Of a stretch of 64,000 nucleotides of DNA, positions 54,142-64,000 are shown piece by piece. How positions within the stretch are numbered: position 1 is the stretch's first letter; every line of letters starts with the position of its first letter. The position numbers were made by a program, and so were the translations under genes. Origin of the DNA: Prorocentrum cordatum (lineage: Eukaryota > Sar > Dinophyceae > Prorocentrales > Prorocentraceae); the NCBI GenBank assembly GCA_963575745.1, contig CAUYUJ010015745.1, forward strand, positions 122,001 to 186,000, in the 5' to 3' direction. Below the pieces are notes generated by a model. It had not been told where the DNA came from, did not search any database, and was given only the letters and a program-made list of their open reading frames with translations.

Positions 54142-54954
54142 AAAACACGCAGGCGGAAGCGCCGGCGGCGAGCAGTCACGGTCGGGCTGCGGCCGCGACT
54201 AAATTCCCGGGCGCGCGCGGGAGCCGCGGATCAGGCGGCGAGGGGACGGCAACCCAGGGCGTCTGAGAGGCAAGGCGGTCGTGCAATCCCAGGGAGTCTG
54301 AAAGGTCAGTCACCTGAGGCGGTCGTGCAAGCTGCAACCCAGGGAGTCTGAGAGGTCAGCCACCCAGGAGCAAGCCAGGCGCGGCCAAAATGGCGCGCAG
54401 TGCGTTCTTGGTCGTGATCGTGTCGAGACAACCGCGAGGTAGGGCACGATCTCCGTGCGAGAAAGTCAGTCCAGGGAGTCGGACGGGCATGAGCAGACTG
54501 AAACTGGTGACGTCATCCAGCAGGAGGGGGATTCTGACAGCGCCAGCGAACCGTCGCAGCATCAGAAAACGCATCCGCGGCGGAAGGGGAAGCCTAAGGC
54601 CGAACAGGCAAAGGCGAGACCCGACCCACTACTGAGCGATGCGCCTGCGTTCAGAGGACCAGCGATCTAGTCTGGACGCAGCAGGGGTACACAGGTAGCC
54701 ACTCTGTGAGAACGCGAGGTCGCTCGGGAATGGACGTGCACCGAACAACTATGTGACCTGGCGCCAGGCGACCCACACACCCAAGTGGGGAAGCGCTCGA
54801 AGGACAGCAACCGTCGTATACCCAAGACAGCAAGTCCCTCACAGTCACAGAGTCCCAGGGAGAAACGCACACCTGAATGCGCGGGAGAGCAACGAAGAAG
54901 GACCGAGTGTCCGTCATAGACTGGTGGGGATACGCGAAGCGTCTAGAAATTCAA

Positions 54955-55100
54955 AACCTGTACAACAAATGAAACTTAAACATGGTTTGAAACATGTGAT
55001 CGCATGCTTGACACATGTTTAAAACATGTTTGAAGCTTCTGGACGCTATTTGAAGCAACATGCTTCCCCTCCATGGATCGTCGCCCACAACCCCGTGGCG
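54955..55100. mobile_element. Family F element, partial
   Basis: AAACATGGTTTGAAACATG, GCTTGACACATGTTT and ATCGTCGCCCACAACCCC match the right two thirds of the copy at 52101-52317. The left end is missing. A GCTGGTGGGGATACGCG-type junction precedes it, shared with 45405-45430. Confidence 0.55.
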
Positions 55101-55307
55101 GCTGAGAGCGGCGGCGGCGGCGCCGCCTCGTCGGCCGGCAGCGCCGGCCCGACCCCGCCCAGCTCCAGCGGCCGCGGCCAGCACCGCTCGCGCGCGGCGC
55201 GGAGCACCTGCCGGGCAGGCCGCCGGCCGGGGGCGACTGGCCTCCGCCGCCGCCCCGGGGGCCGACGCCGCTCCACGGCAATGCTGACGACGACCAGGTC
55301 GGCGTTG

Positions 55308-55486
55308 GGTCGGGCAGGTCCCCCTTACAGGCGGATCTTGGAAGAACAACGACACATAATCTCCAAATCCCCCCCCCCAAAAAAAACATCAACAAATGTC
55401 AAAACAAAAAAAAATCGTCCCCATACTTTCTTGATAGTATTTCTGAACATGTGAACACTCCTCCTGTAGAGGGACGTGCCCGACTC
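55308..55486. mobile_element. MITE-like element, family B, copy 4
   Basis: Left end GTCGGGCAGGTCCCCCTTAC, right end CTGTAGAGGGACGTGCCCGA; AATCGTCCCCATAC inside. Length about 179 bases, with poly-A and poly-C expansions in the middle. Confidence 0.7.
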
Positions 55487-55489
55487 AAG

Positions 55490-56385
55490 CTTGGCGGCGC
55501 GCAGCGGGGGGAGGGGGGAAAGGGATGACTCCTTACAGAAGGAGGCTGCTCCTCAGCGGGCGCGGACCTCATATCTAAAGATGAGGCCCCCGCCTTCTGA
55601 GAAGCAGGGGTGTTTCCAAAAAGTTGTCCCTCCTCATCCCCCCCCCTCTGCGCGTGGCCGACCTGCGACGAGGACCTCAGATAGACGACGATCGGCCTCG
55701 GCGCCGACCGACGATGACCGGAGACCGGTCTGGGGCATCCACACCAGCAAAAGACGGCCCAAAGACGGCCCAGGGTGGAGAGGCGGCCCTTGGGTGATTG
55801 ACCATAGAAAGGACCCCGAACCCTTTGGGAGGGGATCGAAGTTAGGAAGGCCCGAAGCATTAGGGAGATCGGGTCTTTTCTGCAAATGCATCGAGAACAA
55901 AGCGCCCATACGTAGTCGCCCTGATGCGCAAAAAGGGGGCCTCAGCGAGGCCACGTCTTCATCGCAGCATTGGGGTTCGGGGCGATTCGGTCCTCGGTAG
56001 AACTCAGAAGGGGGGAGAGAAGGAGCTCCCCGGGCACACGCGTCGAGAAGCCGAAGCGCCAGACGTCTTCGGGAGCGGCCAAGAGGGGGGTGTCCAAGAG
56101 GGGGGGGTGCAAATCATGACCGGCGGCACGTGCGCCGCCCAGCGGGGGGGCCTGGGACGTAATGACATAAGAAGAGGCGCCATGAGATCTGAGGAAAAAT
56201 GATGGCCCGCGCCATGAAATCCCCCCCCCCCTAGTCATCACCCACCTCTTTTCCGCTCCCGACGTCTGGCCCCGGGGCCGGCCGAGCCTCCGACGCCCCT
56301 AGGGGGGACCGTCGGGTCGGCTCGGAGCGGCCGGCCCGCCAAGGGAGAACGGCCCGGGGCGGAGGGAGGCGGCCCCGGGGCAAAG
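55490..56385. other. No gene recognised
   Basis: GC-rich sequence with poly-G and poly-C runs. CCCCGAACCCTTTGGGAGGGGAT near 55815 has a parallel at 59220 (CCCTAACCCTTTGGGAGGGGAT), each followed by GTTAGGAAG/GTTGGGAGC and about 110 bases of further similarity, and a weaker one near 41590. This points to another dispersed repeat. Confidence 0.45.
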
Positions 56386-56394
56386 GGGGGGGGG

Positions 56395-56472
56395 CCTCCT
56401 CCTCCTCCTCCTCCTCCTCCTCCTCCTCTTCCTCCTCCTCCTCCTCCTCCTCCTCCTCCTCCTCCTCCTCCC
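56395..56472. repeat. (CCT)n tract
   Basis: About 75 bases of CCT with one CTT. The following 56480-57280 shows no recognised gene, apart from a run of GGATTTACGTC/GGAATTACGTC words at 57030-57110. Confidence 0.9.
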
Positions 56473-57284
56473 CTTGAAGCACTTTTTTCGTGTCGGCGGC
56501 GAGGCAGAAGCGATCCGCGCCAGCGTGGGGCTCCATGGGGGCCACCGGTCGGCACATCGTCCTGCGTGCCAGGGAGAGGGGGAGAAGGCGGGGGCGGCCG
56601 CTCGGGGGGCGAAGGAACTTGGGCGCCCCGGGCGTGGAAGAGTTCCGCGGGGAGCGGGCCGGAGCGGCCAGCCAGGGCAGCGGGGACCGCGGCAGCGCCG
56701 GGGCTGGGGCCAGGGCGCACCCGAGGGCCCTTCGAGCACACACGAGTTTTGGTAGATACTTTCTGTAGTCGATCCCCTACTCGAGACACGCGTAGCATGC
56801 TACGTAATATTCGTATATAATTCGAACACATGCAGTTGTTGACACATCAAAGATGTGGTTGAACCTCTGCGCGAAGCCACAACAAATCAAAAACACTCCG
56901 CGGAGCGCGAGGCGCTCCCGAGGCGGCGGCCAGGACGCTCTGCAAAGACCTCCTCACGGCGCTGCGAGAGCTTGTGCGCATGCCTTCTTATGAGGAGAAT
57001 CCTGGAGGCCTCGCGCGGCAACTCCAGGCCCGATTTACGTCGGATTCATGTCGGATTTACATCGGATTCACGTCGGACTACCTCGGAATTGCGTCGGAAT
57101 TACGTCGGACTGACTCTGGAGCATCGCCGCGTGAGCGTCGACCCATAGCTCACGGAGCTGACTTGGACTGGATAATACTACTATTACGCGCCGTGCGAGG
57201 CCTCAAGGATTTTTCTCATAACGCTTCCTCCTCCTCCTCCTCCAGAAGAAGAAGAATAAGAAGAAACGCCATAAGCACAAACTG

Positions 57285-57830
57285 TTGGCGCTCCGCGCGG
57301 ATTTCATGGATCTGCGCCAGACCCCCCTCTCCCTGGCGCGCGGAGCTCCCAAGACGCTCCAAGAGGCCCCGGGGACCGCCAAAGGGCCCCAAAGACGCCG
57401 CAAGAGAACTCCAAGAGTCTCCCACGAGAATCCGAACAGACTCCGAGACGCATCCAAGACGCCTCTGGACTTTCTGCTCGCTCTCCTCCTCCTCCTCCTC
57501 CTCCTCCTCCTCCTCCTCCTCCTCCTCCCTTTCCGCCTGCTCCTCGTCCTCGTCCTCCTCCTCCTCCTCCTCCTCCTCCTCTTCTTCATCATCCGCCTGT
57601 TTCTCCTCATCCCTCCTCTCCCTCCCCTTCTTCTCCTCCTCCCCCTCCTTCTCCTCCTCCTCCTCCTCCTCCTCCCCCTCCTCCTCCGATTCCCCCTCCA
57701 TCCTCCCCCTCTTAGGGGTATGACGGCTGCCCCGGTCATTTACTCCACTGCATGATCTTCCACATCCCTGATCAGGGCAACTCGCCCAAGCATCGTTTCT
57801 GGATGGGCTGGTGGGGTTACGTGGAGCTTC
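57285..57830. repeat. Composite repeat, copy 3, with (CCT)n core
   Basis: Begins with a half-copy of the fold-back arm (CTCCGCGCGGATTTCATGG), continues with a CCAAGAGGCC array, CTTTCTGCTCGCTCTCC, a 200-base CCT tract (57480-57710), and ends CGTTTCTGGATGGGCTGGTG. The order array, CCT tract and GGGCTGGTGGGG matches 52900-53400. Confidence 0.65.
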
Positions 57831-58033
57831 TGGAGTAAGCCGTTCCTTAGCACTCCCAGACGGCGCCGGCGCGAATCGTGACGTGACCAGTCCCCTCCCC
57901 CCAGACATGCGACGCCATGTGTTTTCCCAACCATCCTGTGGTGTTGGGTCCTTGTTTTGAAGAGACGGTCCCCGCGTTCCGTTTCTCTTCTCCTCCTCTT
58001 CCCCCTCCTCCTCCCTCCTCCCTCTTCCATGCG

Positions 58034-58900
58034 TTTCACCCACCCAGCACAGCGCTCCGTGGCCCCATAGGGACCTCCACCGAAGCCCCCAGTGGGACCG
58101 CCCGCATGCGCCCCCCACCGCCCTCATGCGTCCAACACAACCCAGTGCAGCCCTTTGCTCCCTGCGTTTCACCCACCCAGTACAGCGTTTCGTGGCCCCA
58201 TAGGGGGCTCCACCGAAGGTCCCAGTGGCACCGTCCGCGTGCGTCCGCGAGCACTCAGCACAGCCCTTGCTCCTTGCGCTTCACCCACCCAGTACAGCGT
58301 TTCGTGGCCCCATATGGGGGCTCCACCGAAGGTCCCAGTGGCACCGCCCTCATGCGTCCGCCACCACCCAGTACAGCCCTTGCTCCCTGCGTTTCACCCA
58401 CCCAATACAGCGCTTCGTGGCCCCATAAGGAGCTCCACCGAAGGTCCCAGTGGCACGCGCCCGCATGCGTCCGCCACGACCCAGTACAGCCATTGTTCCC
58501 TTCGTTTTACCCACCCAATACAGCGTTTCGTGGCCCCATAAAGAGCTCCACCGAAGGTCCCAGTGGCAGCGCCCGCATGCGTCCGCCACCACCCAGCACA
58601 GCCCTTGCCCCCTGCGTCTCACCCACCCAGTGCAGCGTGTCGTGGCCCCATATGGGGGCTCCACCGAAGGTCCCAGTGGCACCGCCCTCATGCGTCCGCC
58701 ACCACCCAGCAAACCCCTGTTCCCTTCGTTTCACCCACCCAGTACAGCGTTTCGTGGCCCCATAAGGGGGCTCCACGGGAGGTCCCAGTGGCACCGCCCG
58801 CATGCGTCCAACACCACCCAACACGGCCCTTGCTCCCTGCGTTTCACACACCCAGTACAGCGTTTCGTGGCCCCACAGGGAGCGCCACCGAAGAAGAGAT
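58034..58900. repeat. Tandem array, unit 112-113 bases, about 8 copies
   Basis: Units begin with TTTCACCCACCCAGTACAGC near 58034, 58167, 58279, 58392, 58505, 58617, 58729 and 58842. Each contains CGTTTCGTGGCCCCATA and TCCACCGAAGGTCCCAGTGG. The first interval is 133, the rest 112-113. The period is not a multiple of three, so the long plus-strand frame over it changes register between copies and is not a convincing gene. Confidence 0.9.
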
Positions 58901-59390
58901 TCACACTTGCGGTACTCACAACTGCATATGGTTGGGTCTTTCGCCAGGCTAATTTCAGCACGGGGTCCCTGGCAGTCCTGACACTCTCTCCGGCTTACCG
59001 GTTTTTCATCCTGAACCTTTGTTGGACGGTCCCGTGGCCCTGCGAGAGCCACCGGAGGCCGAAGATAGCGAAAAGCCTCCGGCCCTCATGTTGCACGACG
59101 CGTGCATGTCTGGGTCACCCTCCCCCTCCCCCTCCCCTGGTCACGCCCGTCGCCAGGGAATGAAAAACTCACGCCTGGCAACGTGCAACCTCGAATGATG
59201 AGCCACAAGAGGACCCCTAACCCTTTGGGAGGGGATGTAAGTTGGGAGCGCCATATGTCTGCCCTGCAGAAGTATCGAACCAAACCACCCAGATGTATCA
59301 TCCCTAACGTAATAAGGGGACTCAGTCAGGCTACGTCTTCATTGTGTTACTAGGGTCAGGGCTTCCTTTATTGCGAGGCGGGGATTTATT

Positions 59391-59535
59391 CATATCCACC
59401 GCCTGGGAACCGACGTCCTGATGCCCCAGCGGGCGGTGGATATGGACATCGTTGGGCCCCCGGGGGCCAGAATACGAATACATCCATATCCGCCGCCTGC
59501 CGAGGTCCCCGAAAATTCATCCTCCAGACGGTGGT
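59391..59535. repeat. CCACCGCC / GGCGGTGG fold-back repeat (family C), copy 2
   Basis: CATATCCACCGCCTGGG and, 30 bases later, GGGCGGTGGATATGG form an inverted repeat. After TTGGGCCCCCGGGGGCC a third arm, CCATATCCGCCGCCTGCCG, follows and matches 40925-40985, including ATCCTCCAG. Confidence 0.6.
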
Positions 59536-59539
59536 CGTC

Positions 59540-60875
59540 TACGGATTCCCGCCTCGCACTTCCCTCTCGGTGCTCCAGGGGCCCGCGGCGACGTCGCCGC
59601 CGCGCCCGCACGGCGCGACGCTGCCACGCCCTCGGGACCTCGAGCGCCCTCTTCGCGCCGGCCGCGCCGAGGCCCCGCACGCCGAGGGCCACGGCCGACG
59701 GCCACACCCGCCGAGCACCCCGGGCTCCCCGCCCTCGCGTCGTGGCCTACCAGACTGCCCGTCGTTCGGGCGAGGGGGGCAGGAGGAGCAGGAAGGCGTC
59801 GAAGGCACAGCGGGCTTCCGCCCGCCCCCTGAAGACGAAGGGGGAGGAACAACCGCTCCGGAGTGCGCCTAGAGTGCATGGGGATCTGGGAGTCCAGGCA
59901 TAACTGCTTTCAACGACCGGCGTGTATAGCCAACCCGCATAATGAGGGCATGCGATAAGGATGCAAGGGCCTTGAAGGCCATATCGACTCTCTGCGAGCG
60001 GGGGCGGCCACCGAAAGCGGCCAGGGATGGGCCGAACGGGAGGGATGCAAGGGTAACCTTGGACAGTCGTTCATCCTTACTGTGCGGGTTCACTGTATGG
60101 CGCAAGGCACGAGCTAAGACAGTGCTTTCCGTTTTCGGGTTGTATTGGTTGGCCCTCCTCGTTCCATCGCCGTGCCGCCCTTGCTGCGAAGCGCGACCAA
60201 AACGAAAACGAACCACGACATCGCAAAAACACCGTCTGGTTTGCGCCCCGCTGCGGCGGCGAAGGCGCCTGCGGTCGGCCTCCGCGGAGGCCTCCCTTCT
60301 GTGGCCCACATCCAGTCAAAGGCTGCCTTTGCACAGCACGCGCGACGGGACACCAGAGACTCCCCCGACGGCAACACGACACCAACAGAAACCTGCAGGA
60401 CACGAGGGCACCCTTGTCCCGCGAACGCGGACGACACGGTGCGCGACGCACTCGCCATCGCTCGGACGCCCATTCCCCGTGCATGTCTCAGCTTCGTGCG
60501 CGAACTTGTCCGCAGGGGGAAACACAATGCTCCTCGAGGGCCCCCCGGGCCAAAAAAATGTACGTCCGAGCGATGGCAAACAAGTGCACAGGACACAAGC
60601 GCACCCTTTGATGTGGCAGGTCGGACCTGCGGATCAAAGCGCAGTGCGCGGCCCCCTCGTGTCGCGACAAACAGACACTGCGGCAGCGACGGCGCCCGCT
60701 CTCGGCTACCGCGGAGCCCTGGCCAGCTTTTGCCGGGGAGCAGAAAGAGAGACGGCTCGGGATGAACATCGTGTCCCCGGGGGGTCGAGACCTCTGGGAG
60801 GGCCACCCCGTCAAACACACACACACACACAGACATACATACACCAACTAAAAATCAGCAAGACAACGCCAACAA
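59540..60875. other. No gene recognised
   Basis: GC-rich sequence with overlapping frames on both strands (up to 240 codons at 60114-60836 minus). None shows a domain or consistent composition. A short (CA)n run lies at 60815-60840. Confidence 0.4.
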
Positions 60876-60879
60876 CAAC

Positions 60880-60920
60880 CATACCAGCCACAACAACAAA
60901 ACAACAACAACAACAACAGC

Positions 60921-60958
<38 letters not shown>

Positions 60959-61230
60959 AAGCGACAACAACTTCAACAACAGCAACAACAACAACAACCA
61001 CAACAACAACGACAACAACAACAACAACAACAACCACAACAACAACAACAACAACAACAACAACCACAACAACAACAACCACAACAACCACAACAACAAC
61101 AACAACAACCACAACAACCACAACAACAACAACAACAACAACAACCACAACAGCAGCAGAATCAACAACAACACCATCAACAACTACAGCAACAGCAACC
61201 GCAAAATCAACAACGACCGCAATAACAACA
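60880..61230. repeat. (CAA)n microsatellite
   Basis: About 350 bases of CAA with CCA and CGA interruptions. It gives a polyGln frame on the plus strand (60840-61225) and Leu or Val runs on the minus strand; none is called as a gene. Confidence 0.95.
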
Positions 61231-61429
61231 ATCAGTTTACCCTCATGCGCGATGTTTCCACACGAAGCATGCGACCATCACGATAACCATCCCCATCATG
61301 GGGGACGCTTGTTCTTTAGCGGGGTCCGTTATTCCCATTCCCTGATCCGCCACCCAATGAAGTCTTGCAAACACCTCCCCCTGGGGTTTTCATAATATCC
61401 CGCCTCGAAACCGCATGCCCGCGCCTTGC

Positions 61430-62160
61430 TGCGCCGATGCGAGACCGCCAAAGGAGCCCCAGCCAAGGGCAAAGCACAAAGAAGTATCGAACGACAGGAT
61501 TGCCTTGGTGGGGATGGGGGCTGTCGGCGGCGAGACAAGGACCTGGCCCGGAATAGAAAGGGAGGGCGTCTGGAACAAGGCCGCTGTTGTTGCTGGGGGC
61601 GGCGCCAATGCTGAAGAAAGTAAGGCGCTAGTCCAGCGTAAAACAAAACGAAGTCTCGAGCGGGAGCGCTGATTTTGTTGGGACGGCGGTTGTCGGCGGC
61701 GAGGAGGAGCACCAACTCGAGTAAGAAGGGAGGAAATCTCGAGCGGGAGCCATGGTTTTGTCGGGACGGGGGCTGTCGGCGGCGAGATAAGCACCGCCTT
61801 GAGGGAAAAGGGAGGAAGCCTCGAGTGGGAACGTTGTTATTGCTGGGAGCGGCGCCAATTCAAAAGAGAGCATCCAGCGTAAAACGGGAGGAAGTCTCAG
61901 GCGGGAGCGCTGGTTTTGTCGGGGCGGCGTTTTTCTGCGGCGAGGAGGAGCACCGCCTTGAGTTAAAAAGGGAGGAAGCCCCGAGCGGGAGCGTTGTTCT
62001 TACTGGGGGCGGCGCCGATGCAAGAAACAGTAGCGTGCCAACCCAAGGAACAACGGGAGGAAGTCTCGAACGGCAGCACTGGTTTTGTTGGGACGGCGGC
62101 TTTCGGCGGCGAGCAAGAGCTGCGGCCCTGAGGAAATTACCCAGGGACGCACCCAACCCT
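61430..62160. repeat. Degenerate tandem array built from two alternating modules
   Basis: Module 1 contains TTTTGTTGGGACGGCGG, GTCGGCGGCGAG and GAGCACC; module 2 contains GTTGTTATTGCTGGG, GGCGGCGCCAAT and CCAGCGTAAAACG. Both share the junction GAAGTCTCGAGCGGGAGC. Module 1 occurs about five times (near 61500, 61670, 61755, 61915, 62090) and module 2 about three times. A further trace is at 63565-63600. Confidence 0.75.
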
Positions 62161-62164
62161 TTGG

Positions 62165-62890
62165 CGACAGGTGGCATTATCAACTGGCGCTTTCAAAATA
62201 GCTGAACATCCGCTGGACGTCCAAGAGGCCCACGCAAGCAACGACCATCGCATGATTGGCAATCGCCGCGCTTGAGGGTCAAGCGGTGAACTTCGCCCAA
62301 CGAAGAATCAGCGCCCCGCGCTCTCGAGGGACAGCGCTGCGCACTGCGCTAACGGACGGCGCCGCGCGACCGATCAGCGAACAGCGCTTTGCGCTCGATC
62401 CTGGTGTCCACATACTGCCTGCACCAAGGCCGCGCCGTCTTTATCCCCCTCTGCGCTTTCCCATGCCACGGAGAAACAGCGCCGCGCGCTCGGGCCACAA
62501 TGACAGCGCCGCGCGCTTCGAGAAGGGGCCGCACCCCGCGCTCGCTTTCGAAATATCAACGCCCCCCTGGGGAATATGTTTGTGGAGCAGCAGTATGAAG
62601 GGAGCGGCGCTGCGGGGATTCGTAGGACTCGTCCTAGACATCGGATCGGTCGAACGAGCTGCGCACTCGGCCAGCGGCTCACTGGAGCTGCTCGAAGAGG
62701 CGGAGCTCGCGGGCGCCAACCGCGCGATGGGCGATCTCGGCATACCCGTCGAATGTCACGCCGCCAGCAGTCTCTAGACGCCCAGCTCCTTCCCGATCTG
62801 GAAGCACCGTGGCCAAAACGCACGTGCATGTCCCGCCCGGGCGGCCAGTGACAACTCGGACGGAGCGCCTAGAATCGCAGGCCACTGATA
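62165..62890. other. No gene recognised; GCGCTGCGC-rich
   Basis: AGCGCCGCGCGCTC, GACAGCGCTGCGCAC and GACAGCGCCGCGCGC words repeat loosely at 62310-62530. Frames on both strands follow the repeat. Confidence 0.4.
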
Positions 62891-62896
62891 GTGGGA

Positions 62897-63425
62897 GCCG
62901 CGAGGTCCCGACGCGATCCGCGTGTAACCCCACTCCGCTGGGCCCAGGAGCCCACGAAGGAACCGACAGTTGCGCAATTGGCAACTCCCCCAGCACGGAG
63001 CCGCGAGGTCCCGACGCGATCCGCGTGTAACCCCACTCCGCTGGGCCTCCCAGGAGCCAACGAAAGTGCCGACAGTTGCGCAGTTGGCAGCTCCCCCCGC
63101 AGAAAGCCGCGAGGTCCCGACGCGATCCGCGTGTAACCCCACTCCGCTGGGCCCCCCCAGGAGCCCACGAAAGTGCCGACAGTTGCGCAGTTGGCAGCTC
63201 CCCCCGCAGAAAGCCGCGAGGTCCCGACGCGATCCGCGTGTAACCCCACTCCGTGGGGCCTCCCAGGAGCCCACGAAAGTGCCGACAGTTGCGCAGTCGG
63301 CAGCTCCCCCCGCAGGGAGCCGCGAGGTCCCGACGCGATCCGCGTGTAACCCCACTCCGCTGGGCCTCCCAGGAGCCCACGAAAGTGCCGACATGTGCCC
63401 AAGATCGCAGGAGGCGACAGATGCG
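62897..63425. repeat. Tandem array, unit 103-107 bases, 5 copies
   Basis: Copies begin with GCCGCGAGGTCCCGACGCGA at about 62897, 63000, 63106, 63213 and 63319. Each includes CGTGTAACCCCACTCCGC and GTGCCGACAGTTGCGCAGTT. Identity is high (roughly 90 percent by eye). Because the unit is about 106 bases, minus-strand frames carry the same peptide in rotating registers. Confidence 0.95.
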
Positions 63426-63719
63426 CATATCGCAGCCCCCCAGAGGGCGCCGCGAGGAGGAGGTAGGAGGCAGGAGGGAACTGGGCGGGAGGACGGGGCG
63501 ACCAGAGTGCTCTATTCAAAACGAGTACCGAACCAAGGGAGGGTTGGGAACAAAAAAAGGAAATTTCGAGCGGGAGCGTTGTTGTTGTTGGGGGGCCGTT
63601 TTGGCGTCCCCCAAAACAGCTCGAGCGTGAGCCTCAGTGTCAATAACAATGTAGCCGGCGCCGAGGCGAGAGCGTCAAAGCGCCTGGGAGGCAACAGTAC
63701 TAACTGTTTAGTAATTAAC

Positions 63720-63802
63720 ATTCAACACCAACACCAACAACAACGACAACAGCAACGACGACGACGGCAATGATGACAACAACGGAAAACACAAACACAA
63801 CA

Positions 63803-63852
<50 letters not shown>

Positions 63853-63920
63853 AACAACAACAACAACAACAACAACAACAGCAGCAGCAGCAGCAGCAGC
63901 AACAACAACAACAACAATCA
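63720..63920. repeat. (CAA)n, (CGA)n and (CAG)n microsatellites
   Basis: CAACAAC words at 63725-63800, a pure (CGA)n run at 63802-63852, then (CAA)n, (CAG)n and (CAA)n to 63920. The window ends in a short GGGGGGG run. Confidence 0.95.
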
Positions 63921-64000
63921 TTTTACCCGAACGCGTGGTGTTCTCCCCAGTGCCAGGGTTTTCATACGACACCAGGCAATACCCCCACTTCGTGGGGGGG

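Noticed and set aside
54375-54400. CCAAAATGGCGCG words (also near 45170) as leader relics
   Set aside because: They lack the CTCAAG side and occur in two copies of the same dispersed repeat context.
54455-54670. 71-codon hydrophilic plus-strand frame
   Set aside because: The composition is protein-like but there is no ATG in frame, no clear splice sites, and it lies in repeat-rich DNA on the opposite strand to all other coding blocks.
57917-58765. 282-codon frame across the 113-base array
   Set aside because: The unit is not a multiple of three, so the encoded peptide changes register between copies, which argues against a selected repeat protein.
60840-61225. PolyGln protein
   Set aside because: The Gln run comes from (CAA)n; the sequence above it has no coding character and all other frames of the tract are also open.
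62897-63425. CRISPR-like array
   Set aside because: The whole unit of about 106 bases is conserved; there are no short repeats with unique spacers and no cas genes.
62679-63428. 249-codon minus-strand frame with repeated FVGSW/GSRRDLAA peptides
   Set aside because: It is the translation of the 106-base tandem array in rotating frames, open equally in three registers.

Overview
The window looks like nuclear DNA of a dinoflagellate. The best evidence is a near match (18 of 21 bases) to the dinoflagellate trans-spliced leader, sitting in genomic DNA just upstream of a minus-strand reading frame (28633-28653). Other support: the proteins resemble large multi-copy families I recall from Symbiodiniaceae, Polarella and Prorocentrum genomes; all credible coding blocks lie on one strand; and the DNA is GC-rich and full of simple repeats. 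Genus cannot be fixed from sequence alone.

Layout. Positions 1-5200 are degenerate short-period satellites. A 1060-residue intronless frame on the minus strand (5377-8559) encodes a protein with a paired CxxC motif. From 8.7 to 16.5 kb there are a small coiled-coil frame (9720-9974), a possible exon (11621-12136) and an interrupted gene (14949-16507) ending in a recognisable HGxC...GRPLG module, separated by pyrimidine and purine tracts. From 16.6 to 23.7 kb there are only degenerate satellites. The block 24.4-28.7 kb holds a 1080-residue transposase-like frame and, upstream on the same strand, an AT-hook-like exon preceded by the spliced-leader relic. The two may be one gene with an intron full of 15-base repeats.

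From 30.8 to 34.2 kb lies a decayed LINE (endonuclease, reverse transcriptase, RNase H, frameshifted, with a ruined YxDD box). From 35 to 55.5 kb there are few or no genes, but many short elements with terminal inverted repeats. I separate at least five MITE-like families plus a long fold-back element, often abutting one another, and a composite repeat in three copies. From 56 to 64 kb there are pyrimidine tracts, tandem arrays of about 113 and 106 bp, and long (CAA)n tracts.

No tRNA, rRNA, CRISPR or bacterial-type operon is visible. The most interesting content is the reverse-transcribed-leader signature and the dense set of small non-autonomous inverted-repeat elements. Introns cannot be placed reliably here, so multi-exon models are hypotheses.
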